A DNA stretch of 64,000 bases from Setaria digitata (GCA_003640385.1 RCAB01000098.1:107409-171408), one strand, 5' to 3'; counted from the first letter of the stretch, positions 12,455 to 30,450 are shown. The notes: a model not told the origin generated them from the letters alone. A program made the numbers and translations.

Positions 12455-15400
12455 GTAATTAGTGAGGAACATTCTATGTTAATTGTCCTCAAAGAATGGG
12501 ATTTATGTTGAGAAGAGCTAAATGTAAATGAGAAAAAGGAAAATATCTTGCAAATTTGAAAATTTTTTTTGTTTTTGTAACGATGGATATGAAGTAAGTG
12601 ACATGTACGAATTGCTTATTGCGTAATTTTAGCCAAGAGAGAGAAGAATGATGGCCAAAAGAAGATAAGAAAAATAGGCCATGGATTATTGGTTTGAGAG
12701 ATAGTTACTTATAGTTGGAACAATTATGTATAATTTGAGTGAATTTAAATTGAATATGTGCGGGAGAAATGAGTGACATTTAATATCTGAATGTGATTAG
12801 TTCATTTTTTCAAAACTCATAATTAAACTCAGAATTTATTTGCATAAATTTTAATTGCGATAACTTTAACTAATTAATCATTTTTATCCTAAAATCAGAT
12901 CATTTAAATCTCAGTTAAAGAACTGCTAAAAAAAATTTTAAGTTAGAAAACTTATTTTTTTTTTTTTAGCTTTCATTAAAGAACTTCTTTTAATTTGTTG
13001 CAGTAAAAATGTATCTACAATTCATTACAACAGGAAATTAAATGATTTAATGACTTAATACGATTTGATGTTTCAATCATAATTAAGCGTTGTAATTGAT
13101 GGATTAATTATAAATGTGTCATTAGAGAAATACATTAATTGCATAGTTTAAATGAAGCAAATTCTATTTAAATTTTCATGCATTAGTAATTTGAACGATG
13201 CTAGTCATATAATAATAATTGGTAATAATGATAACAATAGAAGATTATAATCGTCATTAAACTGCTCATGTAATAGAACGAAATAATCTCAATAACTTTA
13301 ATTTTGAGACTCATTGGTATATGGAAATAGTCACTAATTTGTCATATCATAAAAAGATATATTTTAGTGATAACATGCAAGAATGTTCTAACACTGATTA
13401 CTTATAGCGTGAAAAATGCTTTCCTGATAGTAAATTTAAAGTTATTCTGTAAATTTTTAAACTTCATTTATTTTCACGAATCAAATTTAAAAGGAAAATA
13501 ACGCATATCAAAGTGTTATTTTTGGCTAATACATTAGACTGTTTGCAAAGTTTTTTTTTTTTTTTTTTTCTTTCTGGCCCGACAAGGCAGTTATTCTTTT
13601 TTATGATTCTTGCAAATTTTGCGTTTTTTCTTTTTTTACACTCTAACTTAGTAAATCATTTATAGATTATGCTAAATAAAATGAGAAAAATATATATATA
13701 ACCAAAGTAGCTTCGAAATGACTCAAAATTTGCTAATTATTAATTGCACCTTAAACTTAGTTAATTTTATCCTCTACCTAATAATTAGTTTTCTCATCAT
13801 CCAAGATACATCCTGAAAAAAAAAAAAGCACTTTATACAAAATTAAATTTTTTGAGGAAACTTTTTATTGCTCCATAAACGTGAAAAAAAGAATTCCGAA
13901 GTAATTAAGAACTGATTAATCATATCTTTCAGGAAGTTGAATGACTTTGTCCTTTCGAAAAGTTAGGTTGGAGAAAAATAAAAGGAAAATATATGTAATC
14001 TGAGGCTAATCACTGATAAAATGACTTGTATTTGTATATAATATACATCACTGCGGCAAAGATAAAAGACTATCAGGGTAGTCTTTCAGATCCAGAATAA
14101 TTAATAATCATAATCAACTTCCACTTCTTTTATTAATACAACTATACAGAATTTCTATATAGTAAGAATGCTGGGAAATATCTCATTTAATGAATGTAAT
14201 TAGATAAATTATAATTATCGATTAACTATCCTTGGACTCGAAGGTTGTTCAATTTAACTTTTTCAAACCGTATAAATCAGACCAAAATCCCTTTCTAATC
14301 CATCGTTTTTTATTTTTACCTTATATTCTTTTCTAAAACAATTCTAATAGTCTAAAAGTAGAGAGAAAAGATAATTCAGATGTTTCAACCTAAAATGTAC
14401 AATACTTTAAATTCTCTGAAGATAAAGAAAGGAAAAAAAAAAATTAAACTTACCTGCATTTGGCTTTAACTAAGCAAAATGTCACCCTGTTATCAGTCTA
14501 TGATTTAGATCTTTTGATGGTCTTCTAGACTGTTAAAATGCTTGAGCTAATACCAAAAAGTAGGCTATCAAGCAGCCAAAAATAAAAATTCATTTATTGT
14601 ACGATTAACTACAAGTATTTATTTCTATTTTTGGTATTAAATTTTTTGGCTACTAATTTTCATTTTCATTAATTTTCACAAGCCTCAAATCTTGTCTCAA
14701 TAATTTAGTTGTCCATTTATCAAATGAGCCTAACTATGTTTTTAATTACCAATAACAATTAAGGTAAATTTGTTTTATAAATAAGCATTCTAATATTTTC
14801 CTAACTTAAATATTATTATTTTTTAACTTGGTTAATCCTCAACACAACTTTTTCTACATCATCTCATGCACTTGCTCTAAACTTTGAACCTAAAATACTT
14901 AAAAGTCATTGTTTACCCATTTCAAAATCAAAACAAGTAAATAAATTATTAAATGTATGTAAATATACATATATACTTATTAATATAATTGCCTGTAAAG
15001 TTTGTCATAAAATAAATGAATTTTTATTTCCAGGTAATAGACTATTTCTTGTATTAGCTTAAGCATGAAGTGTGTGTGTGTATGTATCTGTGTGACGTGA
15101 ATATAAGTTTTTACAATTGAATTGCCAAAATTAATGATGCTATTAATGGTCAAGCTTTTTAACTAAATGAAAATCTGCTTGAAATTCGAGCGAGTCACTT
15201 ATGAATTTCATTAAAATATTTTCATAAGTAATTAATTACATAATGATAGATAAAAGTTACTCTCTTTCCAGAAAGTTTTTGTAATTCTTGACTGAAATTT
15301 TAATAGATTTTCTATGAGCTACTCTTTTATATTTTATTCCTTGCTTTCAAATTTTTAATAAAATGGGCAAACGAAATGAAATTTGCTCATTTCAGATATA

Positions 15401-15741
15401 ATCTTGGCTCTTTCTAGATTTGATGAACTAAGAGATGGCATGTAATTCTAATTGGTTAGTGTAATTTTCAATTAGCATAAATACTCGAGATAATTATATA
15501 ATAATTGAAAAAAATTTAATAATTCTTTCACGTTTAACTATTAGCACAAGAGATATATTACAGTATTATTAACATTCTGATAAAGAATAGTAATAATTAT
15601 TGCTAAATCAAAAATGATCATACCTAAAAATTAGTGTTATTTGATGCAATTTTTTCTTTTTTTTTTTTTGAAATTTTTGTCAACATATTGAGAGAGAGAG
15701 AGAGAAAAAAGAATTCATCTGAAGCGAATTATCACTTAACC

Positions 15742-15765
15742 ATTAATTACCCACGGGTAATTAAT
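15742..15765. repeat. 24-bp palindrome with 11-bp arms
   Basis: ATTAATTACCC is followed by AC and then GGGTAATTAAT, a perfect inverted repeat with a 2-nt centre. Each arm holds a TAATTA homeodomain-type core. It may be a protein-binding site; that is inference. Confidence 0.8.
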
Positions 15766-16392
15766 AATTTACACTTAGTCATTTCTAATGGTTTCCCTCT
15801 TGACTAGATTAATTTTGCAGTTCTACTGAACAGCTTCATATTCGTTGCCATTCATATCTAACGATTTACTTTAAAATCATAAATAAGTTCAGTCAATGAT
15901 TACTCCCTAACCAATCAATCCCTTATGGGCTAATCAGATTTTTCAAGAATTCGTTATTTCAGCACTGATTAAATGTAAATTAGAATGAGTGAGTAAATGA
16001 AATTTCCGCCTATTGCAAGAGATTGGAAATATCAGGAATTGTTCATAGAGAAAGTTGATTACTTAAGTTACAGGTAATTATTATTGACTATATCAAGATA
16101 CTGAGCTATTTGTATCCTTGAATAAGAGTTTAATATTTCGAATTTTAACATGGATGTCTTAATTAGTTAACAACAGTTAGTTCATTAGTGCCAAAATGTT
16201 ATCAATCTTAAAACATATCTGCTGGTTGTTAGAATGATTATTTCACAAAAATTATGACATGCGAATATTAGTGTAGATTTTAACAAGCAAAAAAGTGAAT
16301 AACTATGGAAAAAATATGTAAAGCAGCATCTATTTTGATTGAAAAAAAAAATTCAATGATTACTTAATTAATTAATTAAATAGTTCACCGAC

Positions 16393-16545
16393 ATGAGCGG
16401 AACAAGTAATCAATGTTGCAGCTTCAAGCAATTTCTAGAGGCTTGCATCGCTCTCAATTGCTGCTGTCTCTTCTTTCATCAGTCTATTTTTCTTTATTTC
16501 AACCCACTTAAAATTTTCACATGCCTAATTATAAATTCCATATGA
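16393..16545 (+). CDS. Candidate 50-residue Cys-rich ORF or first exon
   Basis: ATG to TGA, 50 codons. The first half is polar and Cys-rich (begins MSGTSNQCCSFKQFLEACIA, followed by LNCCC) and the second half is hydrophobic and aromatic. It lies just upstream of the GC-rich 16.6-17.3 kb island, so it could be the start of a plus-strand transcript. The antisense strand is also locally open, so strand is not certain. I recognise no family. Confidence 0.22.
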   Translation: MSGTSNQCCSFKQFLEACIALNCCCLFFHQSIFLYFNPLKIFTCLIINSI

Positions 16546-17070
16546 GAGTTCTTCGTATGACTAAGGGTTCTGCACAATAAAGTGTACAGTGAGGGGCATT
16601 GAGTGGTGGTTGGTACGGTCTGGTAGTGCGAGGGTTGGGTGGATGAGAATGAGGCTTACGGTGAGGTGTTCAGTGGTGTTCGAGCATTGATTTCTCACAC
16701 GGAGGGGTTGTGATGCGGTTGGTTGCTCGCAGGTAATTCGCGACCCAATCGGATGGTTTTATTACTCGTGGAGTTGTTGTTTCGTTATTTCTTGTTTGGG
16801 TAGTGAGTTTAGTGGTTTGTACGCTGCGAGAGGTGATAGATGCAGGGTACGGTATACATGCGTCGGGAGATGTGAGGAGGTGAAAGGCTGGTGGTTGGTG
16901 TTTTCTTTTCTTTTTTTGTTTTTTGCACGGCGTTTTTTTAGTGTTCAGGGGAGTGCACCGGCTTGCTTACGTTGTAGTGGCGTGTGAGCAGGTGCGTACG
17001 TGAGTTGGAGAGGAAGGGGTGGGAGTAGGAAAGTTGTGCACGTTGTTTGGGATGATTTGTGGTTGTTGGA
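16546..17070 (+). promoter_or_regulatory. G/T-rich island, possible promoter or 5' leader
   Basis: Base composition changes sharply from AT-rich to G- and T-rich on the plus strand, with many GGT, GTG and CG words, then returns to AT-rich after about 17.3 kb. The 63-codon plus-strand frame inside it has only a GTG start and looks like a composition artefact. A transcription start region or leader for a plus-strand gene is the simplest reading; this is inference. Confidence 0.3.
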
Positions 17071-17256
17071 ATGGAAGGAAAGCAAAGCATCAGTGATAAG
17101 ACGGACAGCTATCAGAATGGAAGGTTCTTGATGGAGGGGCATAGTACAGAAGTGAAGGAGACAGGAGTTGACCGAGTGAATTCTGACTTGAAGGTATCGC
17201 AGAAGAGAAGAACTTTCTTGTCAGTATCGAATAGTGCTGCAAGGGGTGTCAAGTGA
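17071..17256 (+). CDS. Candidate 61-residue ORF or first coding exon
   Basis: ATG to TGA, hydrophilic throughout (begins MEGKQSISDKTDSYQNGRFL; ends in a basic and Ser-rich stretch). An AAG|GTATCG donor after codon 41 (exon end 17193) would make it a first coding exon. It sits at the 3' side of the G/T-rich island. No family is recognised. A strong acceptor (TTTTTTCTAG) follows at 17417, but the frames behind it stop quickly. Confidence 0.28.
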   Translation: MEGKQSISDKTDSYQNGRFLMEGHSTEVKETGVDRVNSDLKVSQKRRTFLSVSNSAARGVK

Positions 17257-17927
17257 AGTGTCCCAAACTACTGCTAAAAAAATGTCTCTTTGGATCGTTC
17301 GAGCAGTTCGTTTTGTTATGAGTGAAAGGACAGCTCTTTGGAAAGTTTCCGTTCCATTTCAAATTCGGAAGTAAAAAATTATCACAATACTGTATAATTT
17401 TTTATTTTTTTTCTAGACAATAAGCAGTTAGTGGTTTGGCAGACGACAGAAGTAGCAATATAGATGAAAGGAATTGGAGAAGTTTGCGCAGTAGTTTTTC
17501 CCGTCTTAAATGATTAGATTTGTTCTCCAAATTACTTTCCAGATGTGGCTAAGCTGTGGTGGATGAATGAATTCTAGTAAGAGATTTTTATTTTTCTTAA
17601 CAGACTAAAAAGTCCAAAATGCTAAATAGTACAACTTGATCTTCCGCTCTCCTAAGATGGCTGGTCAGTAGCATTACCTATATTATTTTTCTTCAAATCT
17701 GCAACTTCCCAAATCTTCGAAACTCTTCCTGGTGCTTTTGTGCTTTACTCATTTACCATTTTCTTTAGTTGAACAAGGCATTCCACTCAAAAAGTGTCAC
17801 GAGTCCAGGACATTCATTTGGAAATATTAAAATATAATGTAATATAATGTATTATATCGGGTTTATATATTGCCTCTAACTTTCTTGGAGTTTAGGCAGG
17901 TGAAATATATTATTTGCTGAAGCTTAG

Positions 17928-18074
17928 CGTGCTAAGAACGAGCCATTTATTACTGCTTTGGAAACAGTCGAACTATTAAAAATTCCAAGCTCTGAACGAC
18001 GAGTGATGAGTGTAGATTTGCCATTTAGCTGGAAGATCAATACTTTAGGTGATTCGAGAAGGTCTGGAACCTAA
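17928..18074 (+). CDS. Candidate plus-strand exon, unrecognised
   Basis: A 48-codon frame without a clear start encodes a protein-like peptide (FITALETVELLKIPSSERR, then SVDLPFSWKINTL). A TTAG|GTGATT donor lies inside it at about 18048. It could be an exon of the same transcript as the candidates at 16.4 and 17.1 kb, or a remnant. I recognise no domain. Confidence 0.22.
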   Translation, partial: RAKNEPFITALETVELLKIPSSERRVMSVDLPFSWKINTLGDSRRSGT

Positions 18075-18426
18075 ATTTATCGTAAGTTTTCGGGATTTTA
18101 CATGGCTAAATAATCTTATCAAAAAAACTCAATGAGTTTGTTAACTAGATTTATAAAAAACAAGAACTCTTTCAATGACTTTGTGAGAATTGGATTTATC
18201 TTATAATGCTAATCAAGTTAGTGGCGTCTGATTCTAGCCCAGTCACTTATCCTTCTAGAAACGGTGCTAGACTCGATGGGTTCCCAATCTCTCTATCTTG
18301 TTAGTATGTTTCAGGCCAGTCTGTTCATGAAGATACGAAGTAATCGAAAAAAAAAAAAACTTCAAAAGAAAAAAAAGTTTGGCAACACAAGAGGCACTAC
18401 GAGCCCGTTGCAACGACGCTTCGTAG

Positions 18427-18608
18427 AATCCATGAAGTGATTGTTGTTGGAAAAATCCATGAAGTGCAAGTAAGATGATGGCAGTGAATGTTGAAGGAGA
18501 ATTTGTGAAGTAGCAAATGTGATGGTGACGGTGATTGCCAGAATCTGTGAGGTGACAAATGTGATGATGGCAGTGATTGTTGGAATTCATAAGGTAACGA
18601 ATGCGACG
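18427..18608. repeat. 42-bp degenerate minisatellite, about four units
   Basis: Units begin AATYYRTGARGT and contain GTGATGRTGRC. The two central units are exactly 42 bp and the first is about 46. On the plus strand the central units read as a 14-residue repeat of the form VTNVMMxVIxxIxE. Confidence 0.8.
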
Positions 18609-18868
18609 CAATGCCAGGATTCAGTTCAACTTCAGTTCACTTTAAAATCTTTCGGGCTCCACCCCAACACTTATCCTTCATCTGCCCACCTATTTGTCGC
18701 AGGTTTTTAGGTTTATTTTCTGTGGGTGTAACATGCACATCATAGGAAAGAAGAAAAAATCTATGATTCTATCAGAACCACCCACACAGAATTCAGATTC
18801 AGTCTCTTCTTGGCCAGCAGAAACATCAGAGCAGATTTTGTCCTAGTGACGCATATTTCTCGATATCC

Positions 18869-18876
18869 TGACGTCA
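18869..18876. promoter_or_regulatory. CRE-type palindrome TGACGTCA
   Basis: A perfect 8-bp CREB/ATF consensus site within a locally less AT-rich stretch. It lies about 3.7 kb beyond the ckk-1 stop. Function is unproven. Confidence 0.4.
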
Positions 18877-19700
18877 CCTAGCAAGCATGCACTAATGCAC
18901 ATGCGTACTTCAGTTACACCCTCACAACGGGAAAGAATGGGAAAAATGAAATGAGCTATCCTATAGACCAGAACATATTAATCTCCTTCTTATGTCTACC
19001 TTATATAATAGTGCTTAAGTTCATAAGGAAGACTTAGGCGCAAAATGCATACCGTCATGCTCAGTCTGATCAAAACTCAGGCGCAAAATACTCATCATCC
19101 TAATAATGCTTAAGTCGTTAACAATGAATTGTAATTGTCCCATTACACTCCAAAAAGAAAATTTTAAGTGATATGATTAAATAAATTTGCTTAGAGATAG
19201 ATATTGTTATCATCAAAGCTAGCCATCAAGAACTGTCGCTGCTAGCATCACCATTATCAGGGCCATCAGCATTCAGTTGTTCAGCTGATATTTTTATTCA
19301 TAATTATTTTTACCAGTATTGGTCATCATGAGATGTCTCTCTATTAGCATCACGTTATCATCGCTATCAGCATTACTAAAGATAGTCATTAGATAAATAA
19401 TCAGCGAATAGATAGGGAGTGCCGAAAAGTGGAAGGATGTTATCATCGCTCATTTCACATGTAGAAAGTATTAAAATAAAATGGGGCGAATCACTAAAGT
19501 AAAATGAACAAAACACTAAAACGCTGAGTCATATTTGTACATTTTGCGCTATTAATGGCAGTTGTAGGCTTACTACTGCTTTATTTCTTTATCAAGTTTG
19601 ATCATTTATACTTTCTGGACTAGGAATATCAGAAGTCTCTATAATCGTCAACTAGTCAAATCTAGGATCTCATTAGAAATGCTTTTAAATTGCATGTTAC

Positions 19701-19752
19701 CATTTTCATTCTTGGCATAGGATATCGAGTTTGTCAGGGCTGCACTGATAAC
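19701..19752 (-). CDS. Candidate internal or terminal exon
   Basis: A strong acceptor (TTTCTCCCCAG) and strong donor (AAAATG|GTAACA) bound 52 bases. In phase 0 it reads VISAALTNSISYAKNEN. Read in the phase left by one frame of the 19.9-kb candidate, it instead gives a Cys-containing peptide and a stop. The splice sites are good but the frame is not settled. Confidence 0.3.
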
Positions 19753-19869
19753 CTGGGGAGAAAATTGCGAATTTTACGAAAAAGAGGGACGAAGTACTTT
19801 ATGACATTTGTTTCATTGCAAGATGTAATGTTATTAAAGTTAAAGTCTTTACATTGACATGGCTTTTAC

Positions 19870-20048
19870 GGAAGATAGCAGAATTCAGTTTGATTTTTGC
19901 AAATGGGGAATAAATTTTGCAGATTGTAATTTTCATTGAGGACTGGTTGCTTATTAAAAATTGGTAAATCTCTGCAAAAAAAAAAAAAACTTGCTATTAG
20001 AGTATTGAAATTCCGAGGATAAAACTGCGGTAATAATGTGCAGTTCAT
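19870..20048 (-). CDS. Candidate 60-residue ORF, or exon 19870-19971
   Basis: A continuous ATG-to-TAA frame covers 19866-20048. Alternatively, the poly-T plus GCAG at 19972-19985 is an acceptor and 19870-19971 is an exon ending at CC|GTAAAA. The downstream peptide is protein-like, with two Cys (DLPIFNKQPVLNENYNLQ, then FPICKNQTEFCYLP). As one ORF it would have a hydrophobic patch from the poly-Phe tract. No family is recognised. Confidence 0.3.
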
Positions 20049-20182
20049 TCATTTATTCAAGGAAGTTTTTCTTGAAATCAAGTTAAGCAAAACAGTATTT
20101 GGTAAAATAGAGATTTAGGGAAAATTCCATTGCAGTTTCCGGGAACTTCTCGATAATTCTCCACTAAATTAATCTACAATGA

Positions 20183-20365
20183 CGAGAATACTGTCATATC
20201 CTTCCGCTTTCTTGGCTTACAATTAATAAGAGCAAGCAGGTATCATCCGTTGTTACTGATCTGGAAAGCGTGAAATATCACTTTGTGCTGATTCTTCCGA
20301 GAGATTCCTTGCTATCCGAGGAAGATTTTTCTTCGTATCGTTCTATGTTTTCGCGTTTTTTTTAA
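20183..20365 (+). CDS. Candidate terminal exon, unrecognised
   Basis: A 60-codon frame ends at TAA. The end is acidic then aromatic (LPRDSLLSEEDFSSYRSMFS). There is no ATG before it, and only a weak CAG at 20230-20232 could be an acceptor. It is listed because the peptide is more protein-like than its surroundings. Confidence 0.18.
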   Translation, partial: REYCHILPLSWLTINKSKQVSSVVTDLESVKYHFVLILPRDSLLSEEDFSSYRSMFSRFF

Positions 20366-22580
20366 TTAACTTGCACAGCTGCGTTAAAAAGCCGACAGCA
20401 AATGAGCCATCAGGGATTAGGTAAATTAAGTTAATGGACTAACTTGTCACATTAGCGGCCATTCTCTTTATTACTTCCTAATTAACAGAGGGTGACGTGT
20501 AAAAGCATTTTTTTTAGTCGTTCGTTCCACGTTTGTATGAATAGCTTCATGCTTTCTCTACAAGAAATCTTTGTTCGGAAAGCATTGTCTCTGAATTTGT
20601 TAAAGCTTAATGTCGCAAATTAAATTCATATTTCGAACGTTCTAAAACCTTACGCCTTCACTCGAAAAGCACAAAGTCTGTTTTTCTAAACATAATTGAA
20701 TCTTTTTCTTTTTCTCTTAGCATTAATGCTTCTATGAAGTTTATCCACAAAAGATTGGATATTGCTTTTTAGTTTAAAGAGTTAGTCTGAATCTGTTCTT
20801 TATTTCACTGTTTCTCCCCTCGGAGTTTTGCTGTTTACATTTTGGCACTAGTGAATTTTCCTCGCGAAGTTCACAATTATTGGAACGTATGATTAATAGC
20901 AATCAGAAAAAGAACTAACTAATGGCCGTGCAAGATTAATTTGCAAATGTGTTGGAAATGACTGGCAATTTCAGACAGAAAATCATGTGACGAAGAAATT
21001 CACTTCAATAAGTGATTTGAACGAAATCAAAATAAAAACAGACAGTTAGCAAAATTTGAAGTTTGTAAAGCGATACAATTTGCTGACTTTTTCCGTTTTC
21101 GACATATTTTTCCTGTCATCAATATTTCCGAATGCATTGAAAATAAGTGAAACTTTCAAATTCCGATAATAATAGGAAGAGCAAATTACTTACAAGAAGT
21201 TCACGTCATCGAAAATGCTACACATTACACATAACACTAAATAAATTAGTTCTTACTGTTGACTGCGGACTAAATCTGACCCTCATTTTCTTTTTTCTCT
21301 GTATAAATTTATCAGTGTATTAATAATTCTAAGTTTTTTTTTTTTTTTAAAAATTATATACGATTGTGGCAAATGAGGAGGATGTGCTTAGTCATATTAA
21401 TGTTAAGAAAAACCATTTATTCCATTTCGATTTTAAATAAACTGTTGCAATACTTTTTATGACCTATCTCCAAACATTTTGGTCGTTATTATACATACGA
21501 TCTTGATGTGAAAAAAAAAAGGAAAAAAAAAAACAATCTAATATTATTATCATCTTTCCTTTGACTCATTTATTTAATCAAGCAATGAAAATCAATTTTA
21601 ATTATATAAATAACGATAACTTAATCATTAAGTTGACACCATTACTATTAAGAAGTTGATACATCGACATAGGTTATAAGCAGGTAAAAACAGTATCAAG
21701 TAATCATTGATTTCAAATATGTTTTGGAGAAAAAAGGAATCGAAAACACATATACTGCAATTAAGTGATGGTAAGTAAAATCAAAGTTGTTAAACAAGGT
21801 GATATTTCTAACATTGTTAATGCGAAATCTCTGCATGATTTCATGGCACTTCTGATAAAATCGAACGTGACTAGTGATAACAGATAATGATAGCTTCCAG
21901 ACTAGCATCTGAGTTGTATGTAGGACGATTTGGAATTTATTTTGTTGATTTTCATAAAACTGCTGCTGTTGATTTCAGAATTATTCAATGTTTGCATCTG
22001 TTTCATGCTTATCTTTTCATATCAGCTGTGCACTTCACATAGACTGATTCAAATATCACAAAAGATGTAATCGGTAATATCACTAATTTAGTCTAGCACT
22101 GCAATCATTATGCTGGAAGCAAAAACTTTTTAAAGCAACAATTTCCAGTCCTTTAAGAGATGAAAAAAATGTTATCAAATTGTTGATTATTCAACTCATT
22201 GTCCTGCAACATTATCATTTTCGGTTGCTGTAGATGTCCTAGCATTAAGCGATAAATTTCTCGTTTTCATATTTATCAAATCAATCGACCTAAAATTTCC
22301 ACTGATAATAAAAATCAATTAAGCAAATGATTAATCGAAAGCCTACAAAATGATAACTTCATTTGAAATAATTTCTCATGCTTTTACAACTCAATATATC
22401 TAGCATAAAATCAGCCTCTTCAATTCATTCATTCATTTATTTAAGAGTAAATATTTCAATGAATTTTTATCTGATAAAAAAAATCATTATTAAAATATGA
22501 CAGACTCAGTCAGTAGCATCTCATCTCAATGCTACTGAGAAAAGAAATTCTGAAAATTAATGAAAAATTTTGGGAGGTAT
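20366..22580. other. No supported gene
   Basis: AT-rich sequence between the weak 20-kb candidates and the ckk-1 3' end. The short minus-strand frame at 21.7-21.9 kb has no splice context. Abundant TTATCA/TGATAA words are the only recurring element. Confidence 0.4.
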
Positions 22581-22586
22581 TTTATT
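22581..22586 (-). terminator. ckk-1 polyadenylation signal
   Basis: AATAAA on the minus strand, about 19 bases after the ckk-1 stop codon. A short 3' UTR is usual for nematode genes. Confidence 0.6.
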
Positions 22587-22604
22587 CATATCACTTTAAG
22601 GAAT

Positions 22605-28722
<6,118 letters not shown>

Positions 28723-29575
28723 CTGCATTTATGGGCGAGCAAATTTAAAATGAGATTTAATCGATGAAAATTTAAAATTTAAAAAATAAATTAAAAAAGT
28801 AAAAAAAAAAAAGAAATTTTTTCCAAATAGATAGAAATTAACGGTTAATTTGTCAAAAAATGCATGATATTATTACATTTAGCTCTTTCTCTCTCTTTTT
28901 TTTATTTCGTTTTTACACATCAAAAGTAGAAATTAGTCGACAAATAATTATCTGTTTTAAAAAGCTGCAACTCTTTATTAAAGTTTGTCAAATAATAATT
29001 AACTCTAAGCCATAATTATAATACATTTATAAATCCTATGATTAAAATCTGTATTAGATTATTTGTCCTGTCTTAGCTTATTTAGATTAGTCAGTAAGTA
29101 GTGCAGAATACGAAATAATAATTCATTTTGATGTGAAAAATCCCTCTCCGAACTTTCACAGATACCAAAAATCTTGAAATGATCATATTAAACCACTGAA
29201 ATGTATCTATAAAGTATGATAATTAATGAGGGAAGGTTAGTCAGTTGCTACTGTGTGTTTACCAGTTATAATGAATAACAATGATAATTATTTCATGTGA
29301 CATTTCTACTTTATGGAAGTGGATTACTCTGGTGGTTATAATGACAGAATTCATTGCAACAATAATTACTTAGCTCACCTAAAATCTACTAATTATAAGA
29401 TTATTATTGGCCGATAACGACAGTATGAAGTAATCGTAACCATTTTACATATTTCTATTCGTATAGCGATGAAATAATTAGTGATAACATCTAGTCTTTA
29501 TCCTTTTTAATTAACTATTTCTGATTGCAAGCATTGATATCAACGCAACGAAGTGAAAATTACGAGTGAAGATAA

Positions 29576-29964
29576 GTGATGAAGAAAAAAGCAGGAAATG
29601 GTGTCATATCGTTGGAAAAAAAGTACTCGAGAATTAATTGTCATCCTTTTTTGATAGCCATTAGTGAAATTTTTGAAGTAGCATCGATCAACATATTTAT
29701 ATGTTTCAGATCACTAATGCACAGCGTACTGAAAACATTTTTTACGGATGCAAGCCGTGTAACAAAAGAAAAACCGTTTTAACCTACGCAAATAGCATAA
29801 CAAAGGGAAGCATTTTTACGGACGTAAATAGCATAACAAAAGAAAAGATTTTCACGGATGAAGGCAGTATGATAAAAGAAGGTATTTTCACGGACGTAGA
29901 GGGCAGAACAAAAGAAAGCATTTTAACGTGGAAAAAATTACGTAAATATACGTATGTAAATTAA
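29576..29964 (+). other. Two overlapping open frames across a 36-bp repeat
   Basis: A frame from ATG 29579 and a second from ATG 29701 overlap. Both carry the repeat peptide TDxNSITKEKIF, but in different phases, because the first unit is offset by about +2 nt. The second frame ends with TAA at 29962-29964. This could be a decayed repeat-protein exon or a minisatellite that is open by chance. Confidence 0.2.
29742..29930. repeat. 36-bp degenerate minisatellite, about five units
   Basis: Units have the form ACGGAYGYAARY plus RTAACAAAAGAAARS plus ATTTT. Three consecutive units are 36 bp and encode the 12-residue series NSITKGSIFTDV, NSITKEKIFTDE and GSMIKEGIFTDV. Confidence 0.85.
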
Positions 29965-30450
29965 GCTTTGTGGTATATTCAATAGTAAAAGCCATAAAGA
30001 GTGTGGAAATGAAGGGAGAAATGCACTCAACCCATCATTCAGTGGCTAGTAACCATTTCAAAAAACGAAAATGAAAATGTATTTGAATATCCAGTAATGA
30101 TGGATTTTAAATTAAACAAAATTCTCTGTCTTACTGATAAAAATCGTTTCAACTAATGCATTTCTTTTATCGCTTTTTTGTTTTTGAAAGTGATGATTAG
30201 CCCAATTTTTTTTTTTTCTTTTTTTGCAGTTTATCAGTTACTGATGAATTATCGATCAGTCTTTTGGAAACTTTCTTCATAGTTCTACGGGAGTGTTAAT
30301 TTAATTTGATTAATTATATGGGTGAGTCTTAGGACATGATGCAGGAACTAACATAACATTGTAGGCATTTGAAAAACATCACTTTTTCGTTTGTAATTAA
30401 AAGGAAGGAAAAAGAAATTTAATTTGCATGAGTGAGTTTATAAAAAAGAG

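Larger units (their letters stand above)
8584..16392. other. Long intergenic or intronic stretch, no supported gene
   Basis: AT-rich throughout, with (TTA)n and (CTR)n microsatellites, poly-A/T tracts and a 24-bp palindrome at 15.74 kb. A few short open stretches (near 9.73 and 10.71 kb) were examined, but none has paired splice sites. Confidence 0.5.

Noticed and set aside
12310..12492. Ala/Val-rich minus-strand frame of 60 codons
   Set aside because: Produced by the (CTR)n microsatellite; no splice sites and no non-repetitive coding sequence.
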